DNA of 33,739 bases, taken from contig JAHHGS010000125.1 in NCBI GenBank assembly GCA_019359715.1, forward strand, positions 1-33,739, read 5' to 3'. The notes under the pieces are model-generated. The model was given only the letters and a program-made list of their open reading frames with translations. It searched no databases and was not told the origin of the DNA. The translations under genes and the position numbers were made by a program. Position 1 is the stretch's first letter, and each line of letters begins with the position of its first letter. Positions 7,876 through 16,026 of this stretch are shown in pieces. This DNA comes from Aphanocapsa sp. GSE-SYN-MK-11-07L. GTDB lineage: Bacteria > Cyanobacteriota > Cyanobacteriia > Thermosynechococcales > Thermosynechococcaceae.

Positions 7876-8560
7876 CCACTTTACTGATTGGCGACTCTCA
7901 GGCAGTCGATAACACCTGTAACGCCGAGAAAGCTTCTAAGGGATTCTGCCGCTACAAATGTACCAATGGCATCAAGCGGCATCTGCTCGTCGATACGCTG
8001 GGCTTTCCCTTTTTCACCCATTGCACTCCGGCCAATGTCAGTAGACCTCTTGCATAAATAATCTTGATGACTGAGCTTTTGCCCCCCTAGCCCCCCAATT
8101 CTGGGGAACTGGACTTGAAGTCCCCCAGAATTGGGAGATTTAGGGAGCTTTCCAAGATTTATGCAAGAGGTCTAGTGATGACCAAGGGCTGATTGAGATG
8201 CTGACGCAACATATCGATTTTTTTCGTCGCAAGCCAGTCAATGTACCGAAGGTCAACATTTTGCTTGACCAGGGCTATCATCCCCAGCACTTAATTGCAG
8301 CGTTAGAGCAGGTTTATCCGCAAATCATGACCAAGATTCGGTTTCAACTGGCTCCTAAACCCACGAAAGCCGACAAAGCAGCCCAAGGGAAATCGGGCTT
8401 TGTCCCAATTCCACAGCGGTGGATTATCGAGCGTTCCAATGCCTGGGTTGACCGATGCAACAGTCTGGTCAAGAACTTCGAGCGTACCCTGGAACATGCC
8501 AATACGAAGCTCAAGCTCTGTTTTATCAGACTCCTCTTAAGGCGCTTAACGGCTACCTGA
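7866..8560 (+). pseudogene. IS5-family transposase, catalytic reading frame split by a MITE
   Basis: Catalytic DDE part of the transposase. The -1 frame reads TTLLIGDSQAVDNTCNAEKA, giving the first Asp region, up to HCTPANVS at 8041. A 129-bp MITE then intervenes. The frame resumes at about 8176 with DDQGLIEMLTQHIDFF, followed by the second Asp in NILLDQGYHPQH and the Glu in RWIIERSNAWVDRCN. The stop is at 8558-8560, just before the right inverted repeat. The insertion length is not a multiple of three, so the transposase is inactivated. Confidence 0.85.
8042..8174. mobile_element. MITE with 16-bp terminal inverted repeats and TA flanks
   Basis: A non-coding element of 129 bp (8044-8172) with perfect terminal inverted repeats, GACCTCTTGCATAAAT on the left and ATTTATGCAAGAGGTC on the right. 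Both are flanked by TA (8042-8043 and 8173-8174). Inside is a second inverted repeat around CCCAATTCTGGGG and CCCCAGAATTGGG, so the RNA or single strand would fold into a long hairpin. The TA duplication fits mobilisation by an IS630/Tc1-mariner-type transposase. It interrupts the IS5 catalytic frame after PANVS. It carries no gene. Confidence 0.85.
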
Positions 8561-8576
8561 GATCCTAAATGGGTTC

Positions 8577-9317
8577 TATACATCTGACCAAGTTACTGAA
8601 ATTGCAGCGCTGTATCTCAGGAAAGGTAAAAAAGCCAACCAGCTTCAGCCGTTGTTACGAGAGATCGTCGGGCGCTACGAATATATTCCAGAACCTGAAA
8701 GGAGGTTGGAATTCAAGCATCGACTACGCTCTTACATTCGTCTCTACGCTTTTCTCTCTCAGATTGTCACCTTCAAAGATCCCGATTTGGAACAGCTCTA
8801 CCTATTCGCCAGACTCCTATTACGTGCCCTGCCCCAAGAACGGGAAAAAGCAAGCTTGCGGGCAGCAGAGTACGCTGACTTAGAAAGCTATCGCATTCAT
8901 AAAACCTTTACTGGACACATTAGCTTGCAGTCTGGGGTCGGAACCCTTGATCCCCTTGCTGCTCTTGATGGCGCTGTCATTAAAGATCTTGAAAAGGCTG
9001 CCCTATCTGAAATTATTGCTGAAATAAATCAGCGGTTTGGTACCGATTTTACTGAAGCTGATCGGGTATTTTTCGCAGAGTTGAAGACACGACTAGCAGA
9101 AAATGACAGTCTGCAAGCTAGTGCCAAAGCCAATACAAGGGAAAATGTTCAGCTTCTCCACGATGCGCTGTTCAATGCAGCCCTCCAGACTATGATTGAC
9201 AGCAACTTCGAGATGTTCAAACGGATCAATGATAATGAGGAGTTTGGACAAATTGTCAGAGCAAGAATCTTTGATCAGGTCTACCAAGAGATTTTGGGCA
9301 ATCTGAACTCGAATTAG
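8577..9317 (+). pseudogene. hsdR: HsdR 3' part: C-terminal helical domain
   Basis: C-terminal segment of HsdR, downstream of the IS element. In frame it reads SDQVTEIAALYLRKGKKANQ, then LREIVGRYEYIPEPERRLEF and a long helical region ending NDNEEFGQIVRARIFDQVYQ. This is the domain that usually contacts the HsdM/HsdS core. The stop is at 9315-9317. It has no start of its own; the ATG at 8652 is internal. With the upstream pieces it makes up a gene of otherwise normal length, so the frameshift and the insertion appear recent. Confidence 0.88.
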
Positions 9318-9352
9318 CCGATTTTTTAAAGACTTTATTTACCGTGTGTAAA

Positions 9353-10750
9353 TCAGGCAGAATTGCTTTTGCTGGTCAGCCGATGAAACCGCCAGACAAA
9401 GATGACTCCGGCCACTGCAACCCCGATCGACTGCCCTATCCACAGGCCAACGCCGCCAAATCCGCAGGGAAATCCGAGCAGGTAGCCACTGGTCAGCCCG
9501 ACCCCCCAGAACGCAAATCCGCTCAGTAACATGGGTACACGGGCATCTTGCAGCCCGTAGAGCGCTCCCATCGCCACCCGTTGGACACCATCGAGGAGTT
9601 GAGAGACAGCGGCAACAATCAGCATTGGCATTGCTAAAGCAACAACATTTGCATTAACCGGGTTGTGACTATCTAGATAGACACTAATGATTGGCTGGCG
9701 AAAGAGCACCAGCCCGATCGCCGTTAAGCCCATAAATATTGCAGCAAAAGCAATCCCGACGTAGCCAGCTTGTCGTGCGCTTTTCAGGTCGCCCAGCCCC
9801 AACCACTGACCGACACGGGCAGTCACCGCAAAGGACATGCCCAGCGGCACCATGAAAATTACGTACATGGTTTGGTAAACCGTTTGGTGAGCGGCCAGAA
9901 CCTCAGTGCCCAAAATGCCCATCAGAAAAGTAATGGCAGTGAACAGCCCATATTCCAACGCAATCGTGACGGCGATCGCCGCTCCAATTTTTGTCAACTG
10001 CTGAAGGATGTGCGGTTTGATCCGATGTAAATCCTGAAGAAATCGATATTGCTGCAATTGCGGATGCTTGAGGGTATAGATCAAGAACAACAGGAACATT
10101 AACCAAAAACTCAGTCCACTCGCTAACCCCAAGCCTGCCAACTCCATCCGGGGAAAGCCAAACTTACCAAACCCTAAAGCATAATTACCAATCAGGTTAA
10201 ACAGTGTGCCAATTATGACAATCCCGATCACAACCTGCGCTTGCGAAACCGCAGAGACGTAGCCTCGCAGCATTGCGAACCCCAAGGCGGGAAAAATCCC
10301 CCACACAATCGAGTCAAAATAAGGCTCTGCCAGCGCCACAATCTCTCCGGACTGGTGCAGCCAACGGAGGACTGGGGCTAAGTGGGCGATCGCAAACATC
10401 AGCGGAATGCTCAGCAGCAGCGCTAGCCAGAGTCCTTGTCGGGCAATTTGCTCAATTTGCGATTTTCGGCCCGCCCCGTAGGCTTCGGCCACCAATGGAC
10501 TGACTGCCATCACAATTCCACTCGCCACATTCAGCAAAAGCTGAAACGTTGTCGAGGCTAATCCACCAGCGGCTAGGCTTTCTGCCCCCAAATGCCCCAT
10601 CATGATTGTGTCGATCAAGCCAATTCCAGCTTGGGCGACTTGAGCACTCGCCAACGGGACAGCAAGTTTGAGAAATTCCCGACTTTCTATACCAAGATTT
10701 GACTCAGCTAATTCTTGAGTGACCACGACGGTGCCTTTTTGCTTTACCAC
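9353..10750 (-). CDS. MATE-family multidrug efflux transporter
   Basis: A 465-residue polytopic inner-membrane protein of the MATE (NorM-like) family, which exports organic cations or drugs using a Na+ or H+ gradient. It has twelve predicted membrane segments in two six-helix halves. The conserved opening LAVPLASAQVAQAGIGLIDT is followed by MMGHLGAESLAAGGLAST, and the second half begins near residue 255 with ALEYGLFTAITFLMGILGTE. The length is normal. It converges with the broken hsdR, and the gap between stop codons is only 35 bp. It marks the return from the accessory RM locus to intact genes. The substrate cannot be told from the sequence. Confidence 0.92.
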   Translation of the reverse strand: MVKQKGTVVVTQELAESNLGIESREFLKLAVPLASAQVAQAGIGLIDTIMMGHLGAESLAAGGLASTTFQLLLNVASGIVMAVSPLVAEAYGAGRKSQIEQIARQGLWLALLLSIPLMFAIAHLAPVLRWLHQSGEIVALAEPYFDSIVWGIFPALGFAMLRGYVSAVSQAQVVIGIVIIGTLFNLIGNYALGFGKFGFPRMELAGLGLASGLSFWLMFLLFLIYTLKHPQLQQYRFLQDLHRIKPHILQQLTKIGAAIAVTIALEYGLFTAITFLMGILGTEVLAAHQTVYQTMYVIFMVPLGMSFAVTARVGQWLGLGDLKSARQAGYVGIAFAAIFMGLTAIGLVLFRQPIISVYLDSHNPVNANVVALAMPMLIVAAVSQLLDGVQRVAMGALYGLQDARVPMLLSGFAFWGVGLTSGYLLGFPCGFGGVGLWIGQSIGVAVAGVIFVWRFHRLTSKSNSA

Positions 10751-10814
10751 TGATGCACGGCTTACACTCTAAGAAAGTTGCGTTATTGCAGACTACTTAA
10801 ACCTTGCGCGACTA

Positions 10815-11238
10815 TCAACATCTTGCGGCAAGTTTTTCGCGTTCAGCCTGATCGAAATCTCCAGCAACCCTAATTCGCTCCTGCCGGTTGGCACCCAGGT
10901 AGTGAACCGAATTGCCTTGCCAGAGTCTCCTCAAGGGGCGATGGGGGTGATTGTGCGATGCTTTCAACTTTCCTCCCTGTTCGACTTGATTCGCCAAAAG
11001 CTAGAACATACTGAGCGATCGCCCGCTCAAGCTCCTGATTCAGAATTTCATCGCTGGGAATGCGATCGGCGGGTCGGCAAACTAGAAGATGCCGGCCATT
11101 TGCCAGAAGCCCCAACGGCCAAACCTGCTCTGAACGACTGACTGATAAGAGTGCGGTGCAGTTAAGTCGTGTGGCAAGTAGTGCTTGCACCCGATCGCCT
11201 GACGATTCACAGCTTTTGGGCAACAACGCCCCATTCAA
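10815..11238 (-). pseudogene. Probable decayed gene of unknown function, frameshifted
   Basis: On the minus strand the frame from 11238 reads LLATRLNCTALLSVSRSEQV and LGLLANGRHLLVCRPADRIP, then LNQELERAIAQYVLAFGESS, which looks like ordinary protein rather than a shadow. It degrades at about 10900. The neighbouring frame continues with WQGNSVHYLGANRQERIRVA and ends at 10815. A frame change near 10900-10930 would join them. I do not recognise the family. It may be a small cyanobacterial conserved protein that has lost its frame, or two chance frames. Confidence 0.35.
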
Positions 11239-11359
11239 CCAAAAATGGTTATAAATTTGGGATAGAGGTAAGCAGAATTTTTGGTTGATCTGAATGATCT
11301 AAGGAAACCGACATCAAAAATTCTCATCCATTTGGACTCACCCGAATGGCAGCAAAAGA

Positions 11360-11389
11360 TTGAACTCCTGATCGCCAACTCTGTATTGT
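11360..11389 (+). promoter_or_regulatory. Candidate sigma-70-type promoter of the topoisomerase gene
   Basis: TTGAAC (11360-11365) and TATTGT (11384-11389) are separated by 18 bases and lie about 60 bases before the ATG at 11450. A ribosome-binding site AAGGA (11436-11440) follows. The rest of 11239-11359 shows no gene. Match quality is fair; no start-site evidence is available. Confidence 0.4.
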
Positions 11390-11449
11390 GCATAACTGGA
11401 GTCAGACCTCCACAAGTTTCCTCAGGCTCAGTTTCAAGGACATAATTTG

Positions 11450-13912
11450 ATGGCTACCCAGTTAAATCTGCTCTCCCAGGGCAAGATTGTTCCCACTGCT
11501 CTGCACCAAGAGATGGAACAGTCTTACCTGGAATACGCCATGAGCGTGATTGTCGGGCGGGCCCTGCCAGATGTGCGCGATGGGCTGAAGCCCGTCCACC
11601 GTCGAATTATCTACGCCATGCATGAGCTGGGCTTGACCCCGGATCGCCCCTACCGCAAATGTGCCCGCGTGGTTGGGGATGTCTTAGGGAAATATCATCC
11701 CCACGGCGATCAGTCGGTCTACGATGCTTTGGTGCGGATGGTGCAAGACTTTTCTAGCCGCTACCCGCTGCTGGCTGGGCACGGCAACTTTGGCTCTGTG
11801 GACAACGACCCGCCGGCCGCCATGCGCTACACCGAAACTCGCTTGGCCGGCGTTAGTCACCAAACCCTGCTGGCAGAAATTGACGAAGCCACGGTTGACT
11901 TTATCGACAACTTTGACAGCTCCCTGCAAGAGCCAGTTGTCCTGCCCGCCCAGTTGCCAATTTTGCTGCTGAATGGCTGCTCTGGGATTGCGGTTGGGAT
12001 GGCGACGAATATTCCGCCTCACAACCTGGGCGAAATTGTTGATGCCTTAATTGCCCTGATTGATCGGCCGCAGTTGTCGCAAGAGCAATTGCTGCAACTG
12101 GTGCCCGGCCCAGACTTTCCGACTGGCGGCATTATTATTGGTCGGACAGGAATTGAAGAAGCCTATGCCACTGGGCGCGGCAGCGTTACCCTGCGCGGAG
12201 TGGTCAGCATGGAAGAAACTCAACCGGGCAAGGGGCGTCACCGCCGAGCGATGATTGTGGTGACAGAGTTGCCCTACCAGGTGAATAAAGCGGGCTGGAT
12301 TGAAAAAATTGCTGATTTGGTCAACCAAGGGCGAATTGAAGGGATTGCTGACCTGCGTGACGAGAGCGATCGCGAGGGGATGCGGGTGGTGATTGAACTG
12401 AAGCGAGAAGCCCAACCCCAGCTCGTGCTAGAGCAGCTATATCGACAAACCCCGCTGCAAATTAACTTTGGCATTATTATGCTGGCGATCGCGGCCGGGC
12501 AGCCCCGCCAAATGCCGCTGCGCGAGATGTTGCAGCAGTTTTTAGACTTTCGAGAACAGACCGTCACCCGGCGCTACCAGCACCAGCTTGACCAAGCCCA
12601 AGCCCGCTCACATTTGGTGCAAGGCTTGCTGACAGCCCTCGATCAGCTTGATCAACTGATTGAGATTTTGCGGCAGGCGGCAGATGGCACGACGGCTAAA
12701 TTAGCCCTGCAAGAGCAACTCGCCTTAAGCGATCGCCAAGCCGATGCGATTTTGGGAATGCCGCTGCGCCGTTTGACCGGCTTAGAGCAGCAAAATCTCC
12801 GGGCCGAGTTTGCTGAACTGAGCCAGCAGATTCAGCAGCTAGAAACCCTGTTGTCCGACCGTTCAGAGTTGCTGAAAGCCCTCAAAAAAGACCTGCGTAC
12901 CCTCAAGCGCCAGCACAATGACCCGCGGCGAACCCGCCTCCAAACCGCAGCCGATCCGCTGCCGACGGTGGCTGAGCTAGCCGCCGATACTGAAGTGATG
13001 GTGGAAGTGACGCAACGGGGCTACGGGCGACGTTCGATCGAAAAAACTCGCCGCAGCAACGGAAATGGCACTGTCTACGGTGAATGGCAGGAGCTGAAAA
13101 AAGACCTGCCTGTCTTGACTCAAAAAGCCAAACTTGCCGATGAATTGATTGTATTAACCCACAGCGGCAAAGCCTATAGTCTCCCTCTGCAAGACTTGCC
13201 GGCTAGCGATCGCCGCGATCGCGGCACCCCGTTGGTGACGCTGCTGCCGGAGTCAGCCCAAGCCGAAACCATTTTGACTCAGTTTATTTGGCCAGAAACG
13301 ACTGACCAACTGCACTTGATTTTGCTCACCCAGCAGGGGCGGATCAAGCGCTTGCCCCTGACTGAACTGACGGACATTACCGGGCGCGGGCTGACGGTGT
13401 GTAAGCTCAAAGACAGCGATCAATTATTCTGGGCCGGTTTGGCTGAACCCAGCAGCGAACTGGCGATCGCCACTTCGACGGCCAGAGTTCTTCGCTTTCT
13501 GTGGTCTGAGATTCCGATTCTGGGGCGACCAACTCTGGGGCAAGTCGCGCTCCGCCTGCGAACTCAAGAAAAACTGGTGGGAGCCGTCTCGCTGGAGAGT
13601 GACGATAATTTACTGCTGATTTCGGAGCAGGGCTATGGCAAACGGATGCCGATCAACGCAGTGCGCCTAACTCGCTTGGGGGACTTGGGCACCCCAGCCT
13701 TGCAGTTTGCGAATAAAAAAGACCGCCTGGCCGCGATCGCCCCTGCCCGCCCCAGCGAAGATTTTGTGGTTCTGACGGACACTAACCGCTGCGCCTACCT
13801 ACAAGCTGACAAAGTAGCCCTCTGGGGGAAAGATGGCACCGGCAAGCGGCTGATTGTAACTCAACCGAGCGAGAAAATTGCCCATGCTTCTCAAATGTCC
13901 TCAGTGTTCTAG
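11450..13912 (+). CDS. Type IIA DNA topoisomerase subunit A (GyrA/ParC-like)
   Basis: A-subunit of a type II topoisomerase, which cuts and rejoins DNA through a catalytic tyrosine. Seen in the sequence are the breakage-reunion domain opening [55 protein letters not shown], and the active-site Tyr at about residue 127 in [12 protein letters not shown] coiled-coil follows (about residues 370-500), then a beta-pinwheel C-terminal domain. The canonical GyrA box (QRRGGKG) needed for DNA wrapping is not visible; the first blade has [14 protein letters not shown] instead. The protein may therefore be ParC-like or a divergent gyrase. Cyanobacteria commonly have two such paralogues. The quinolone-region position equivalent to E. 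coli Ser83 is Gln here. The start is ATG 11450, preceded by AAGGA, rather than the TTG at 11447. Confidence 0.93.
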   Translation: MATQLNLLSQGKIVPTALHQEMEQSYLEYAMSVIVGRALPDVRDGLKPVHRRIIYAMHELGLTPDRPYRKCARVVGDVLGKYHPHGDQSVYDALVRMVQDFSSRYPLLAGHGNFGSVDNDPPAAMRYTETRLAGVSHQTLLAEIDEATVDFIDNFDSSLQEPVVLPAQLPILLLNGCSGIAVGMATNIPPHNLGEIVDALIALIDRPQLSQEQLLQLVPGPDFPTGGIIIGRTGIEEAYATGRGSVTLRGVVSMEETQPGKGRHRRAMIVVTELPYQVNKAGWIEKIADLVNQGRIEGIADLRDESDREGMRVVIELKREAQPQLVLEQLYRQTPLQINFGIIMLAIAAGQPRQMPLREMLQQFLDFREQTVTRRYQHQLDQAQARSHLVQGLLTALDQLDQLIEILRQAADGTTAKLALQEQLALSDRQADAILGMPLRRLTGLEQQNLRAEFAELSQQIQQLETLLSDRSELLKALKKDLRTLKRQHNDPRRTRLQTAADPLPTVAELAADTEVMVEVTQRGYGRRSIEKTRRSNGNGTVYGEWQELKKDLPVLTQKAKLADELIVLTHSGKAYSLPLQDLPASDRRDRGTPLVTLLPESAQAETILTQFIWPETTDQLHLILLTQQGRIKRLPLTELTDITGRGLTVCKLKDSDQLFWAGLAEPSSELAIATSTARVLRFLWSEIPILGRPTLGQVALRLRTQEKLVGAVSLESDDNLLLISEQGYGKRMPINAVRLTRLGDLGTPALQFANKKDRLAAIAPARPSEDFVVLTDTNRCAYLQADKVALWGKDGTGKRLIVTQPSEKIAHASQMSSVF

Positions 13913-14021
13913 CCAGTTAAGGCCGGCTCTGATCAGCGATCGCTAGATTTGCCCTCAGTGTGGATGGGTGAGTATCCTCAGTACAGAACAATCCAAAAGA
14001 GACTCAACCATATTTGGCTGA
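13884..14021 (+). pseudogene. Two-knuckle CPxC zinc-ribbon micro-ORF with in-frame TAG
   Basis: Overlapping the end of the topoisomerase gene in another frame, ATG 13884 opens [24 protein letters not shown] follows at 13944-13946. The same frame then continues ICPQCGWVSILSTEQSKRDS to a TGA at 14019-14021. Two CPxC pairs 22 residues apart are what a small zinc-ribbon protein needs. The TAG is one change (CAG to TAG) from an uninterrupted 45-residue protein and falls right after a HIP1 site. The final codons overlap the candidate TTG start of the next gene. Confidence 0.4.
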
Positions 14022-14535
14022 CCAAACTGTGGCTCCAGAACACGAACCATCTCCCAAACAAAAATCATCCAATTTAGGTGGCTGTCTAATAGTTGGACTA
14101 GCTGGAACATTGGTCATATTAGGTTTAGCCATATTCCTACCGAGTCATTTGTCTTCAGTAGACCCCGATCGTCGAAGTCAGTACAGTGCTCAGAGTCAAA
14201 TTGATCAGGTCACTAGAGGGCAGCAAGTTTTTTATTTAGAACACAACACCTTTACCAATTCATGTAATGATCTTTGGTTTGACGATGACAGGTTTGATGC
14301 CGATAGTGTTGAGGGATACAGCATACAAATTACTCATGCCGATGCTAAATTTTCTGTCGTCAAAGCAATACCGAACAGAGAGGGCTTAAGAGCGTATGTA
14401 GGAGCAGTAACCTTAAAAGATGGGTTTCCTATATCGTCTTTGTGCGAATCTAAAAACTTTGGTCAGTCCATCTCTGATCCGGTTGTGATTAAGGGTGTTT
14501 TAACCTGTGGATCAGGTTCAGTGAAGCGTTGGTAG
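14014..14535 (+). CDS. Type IV pilin-like G/H family protein
   Basis: A 173-residue membrane-anchored protein. One hydrophobic segment (about residues 24-43, GCLIVGLAGTLVILGLAIFL) is followed by QYSAQSQIDQVTRGQQVFYL and then a soluble domain with paired cysteines (C59 region and the C-terminal SSLCESKN and LTCGSG). This N-terminal helix with the QxxxRxQQxFYLE pattern is typical of cyanobacterial pilin-like G/H proteins. The prepilin peptidase site (GFTLIE) is not visible, so processing is unclear. No ATG exists in the open frame upstream. TTG 14014 is the best available start, and it overlaps the end of the CPxC frame. It is followed by a clear terminator at 14575. Confidence 0.7.
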   Translation: MADQTVAPEHEPSPKQKSSNLGGCLIVGLAGTLVILGLAIFLPSHLSSVDPDRRSQYSAQSQIDQVTRGQQVFYLEHNTFTNSCNDLWFDDDRFDADSVEGYSIQITHADAKFSVVKAIPNREGLRAYVGAVTLKDGFPISSLCESKNFGQSISDPVVIKGVLTCGSGSVKRW

Positions 14536-14574
14536 TTATGTATTGTCATAGTTTCTGTAAAACTACTATACAAA

Positions 14575-14597
14575 AAAGCCTCTCGGAGAGAGGCTTT
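14575..14597. terminator. Bidirectional intrinsic terminator
   Basis: A perfect 10-bp stem, AAAGCCTCTC (14575-14584) and GAGAGGCTTT (14588-14597), with a GGA loop. A-rich sequence precedes it and serves as the T-tract for minus-strand transcripts. It lies between the convergent pilin-like and phycobilisome-like genes, so it can serve both. Confidence 0.8.
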
Positions 14598-14633
14598 GAG
14601 GAAGAAGAGAGTTCGATTTGGCAGGTTTTCCGC

Positions 14634-15107
14634 CTAGTCGTCGGTGAGAATTGACCGATTCAGGGCTAGGGCAGGCGTAATCAGCTTCATTTCATCTGGG
14701 GTGAGATATTGACCCATTACATCCGGCATTACCTTGTGGCTGACTTTGGCGGCTTTACCGTAGCCAACCGCATTCACAATTGTTCTAACCCAGCAGAGCA
14801 CCCCATTACGGAGATTGTCTAGGTCATCAATCAGCATGGCGGCGGCGGAGCAGCGAACGGCGGTTTTGCGATCGCGTAAACAAAAGTCAAGGTACTCTTT
14901 ACTGGCAGTGCTAAAAAATTCTGGTTCAGCCGCCCGGACGTGAGTATCAAGCTGGTTGGCGATCGCATCAGCACTATCGCGCAGCTTTTCGTAGGTCTGA
15001 ATCCGTTGATCAACAGTCTGCAAGTAGTTTTTCAGAAATTGCAATTCCGAAGCAGTGGCATAGCGTCCATCAGCATCAATGCTGAGACGATTCAATTGCT
15101 TTAACAT
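14634..15107 (-). CDS. Phycobilisome-fold protein, probably non-chromophore
   Basis: A 157-residue all-helical protein with the outline of a phycobiliprotein subunit. It has an N-terminal helix pair (ADGRYATASELQFLKNYLQT), then RKTAVRCSAAAMLIDDLDNL where phycobiliproteins carry the chromophore helix, then LTPDEMKLITPALALNRSIL. The usual bilin-attachment pattern (Cys-x-Arg-Asp followed by LRxxxYA) is not present at the equivalent place, so bilin binding is doubtful. The gene lies 36 bp downstream of a V4R-domain gene on the same strand, probably in one operon. A similar association of V4R proteins with small phycobilisome-like proteins is known in cyanobacterial photosystem II assembly loci (recalled from the Synechocystis slr0144-slr0152 region). 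A role in photosynthetic complex assembly is inferred. Confidence 0.7.
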   Translation of the reverse strand: MLKQLNRLSIDADGRYATASELQFLKNYLQTVDQRIQTYEKLRDSADAIANQLDTHVRAAEPEFFSTASKEYLDFCLRDRKTAVRCSAAAMLIDDLDNLRNGVLCWVRTIVNAVGYGKAAKVSHKVMPDVMGQYLTPDEMKLITPALALNRSILTDD

Positions 15108-15143
15108 CAGTCTATTTCCTTGGTTTGAATTCCTTTGGTTAAA

Positions 15144-15899
15144 TTACCGACCTACAAACTCACCGTGGCGGAGGCGCTTTTCAATATCACGAGCCGTTGC
15201 GCCTTCCGTGTGCCAGAAGCTAGCCGCGTCAATCCGGTCTTGCTTACCGAGCAGAAACTTACAGTAGGTTTCGCCCATGGCATAGCACTGAATTTCAATG
15301 CAGCTCAGGTTCTTTTTGACCAAGCCGGTGAAGAAGCCAGCGAACATGCCAGCGTAAAGATGGCAAACAGGCTTGCCGACATCACCTAAGGTGCGAGCCA
15401 CGGCAGAGTCAAAGATGTTGATGAACATGAAACCATTTTTCTGTTCGCTCAAATCAATATCCCAGTTGCCCCAGCCTTGGGTTGTGAAGGGCCACCACCA
15501 AGCTTCTAGGGCAAAGGTGAGGCTAGAGGTGCGGATTTCGCGGCGGTATTCTTTCTCGAACCAGTTCTGAAAGAACTTGGCATCGCGTTTGCCCCATTCT
15601 TCACCGATGTTGTACATCACAACACCAGAGGCACTGCCAACTTCTTCTTCTAGCCCTTCAATCAGACCGACAATAAAATCTTCTGTCACTAGGACATTGC
15701 GCCCTTCGTTCCAGTCAGTAATGCTGCCGTCATCACTGTTAAAGCTAAAAAAGTTGTCTAAGTTGTAATGATTAAACCGATTTGGAAATCGTCTCTTTAA
15801 GGTGTGCTTTGTCATTGGATTGCCAACAGACGTGTTACCAACAGACTGAGATGATGCGTCGCCAAAGGTAAGAGAACCAAGATGTGCGGAAGCGACCAT
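15144..15899 (-). CDS. V4R (4-vinyl-reductase-like) domain protein
   Basis: A V4R-domain protein of up to 251 residues. Its C-terminus has the hallmark CIEIQCYAMGETYCKFLLGK, a Cys-rich ligand site seen in V4R domains that bind small molecules or metals. Preceding it are VVMYNIGEEWGKRDAKFFQN and KPVCHLYAGMFAGFFTGLVK. The first 28 residues (Ser/Gly-rich) look less conserved. The internal Met at 15815 (MTKHTLKRRFPNR) is a plausible alternative start. V4R proteins of this kind occur in the cyanobacterial operon linked to photosystem II assembly (for example Slr0144, from memory). It is the first gene of a two-gene minus-strand unit. The upstream 127 bases have an AGATATATCT palindrome and no gene. 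Confidence 0.82.
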   Translation of the reverse strand: MVASAHLGSLTFGDASSQSVGNTSVGNPMTKHTLKRRFPNRFNHYNLDNFFSFNSDDGSITDWNEGRNVLVTEDFIVGLIEGLEEEVGSASGVVMYNIGEEWGKRDAKFFQNWFEKEYRREIRTSSLTFALEAWWWPFTTQGWGNWDIDLSEQKNGFMFINIFDSAVARTLGDVGKPVCHLYAGMFAGFFTGLVKKNLSCIEIQCYAMGETYCKFLLGKQDRIDAASFWHTEGATARDIEKRLRHGEFVGR

Positions 15900-16026
15900 A
15901 AATGTCCCCCGATTTGTATAGATCTAAAGAATTTTTAGGCAGGCTGTAAAAATTAGATATATCTTTAACAGACTTGCTCTTATGTACTATCTAACAGCAA
16001 AGCCTAGGGGACTGCACACCGTAATT

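Larger units (their letters stand above)
7499..8580 (+). mobile_element. IS5-family insertion sequence in hsdR, with 4-bp TATA target duplication
   Basis: The element body is 7503-8576 (1074 bp, including a nested MITE). Its terminal inverted repeats are GAACGCATTTAGGATCT at 7503-7519 and AGATCCTAAATGGGTTC at 8560-8576, which match at 16 of 17 positions. Both ends are flanked by TATA (7499-7502 and 8577-8580). Removing the body and one TATA restores an uninterrupted hsdR frame reading FRLYTSDQVTEIAALYL, which fixes the target duplication. The transposase has a DDE triad of the IS5 kind. It is encoded in two frames and is further split by the MITE, so the copy should be unable to move on its own. 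Confidence 0.93.

Noticed and set aside
15945-15950. Minus-strand TTTACA as a -35 box of the V4R operon
   Set aside because: The matching -10 at 15922-15927 (TTAGAT) agrees poorly with the consensus, so no promoter was called.
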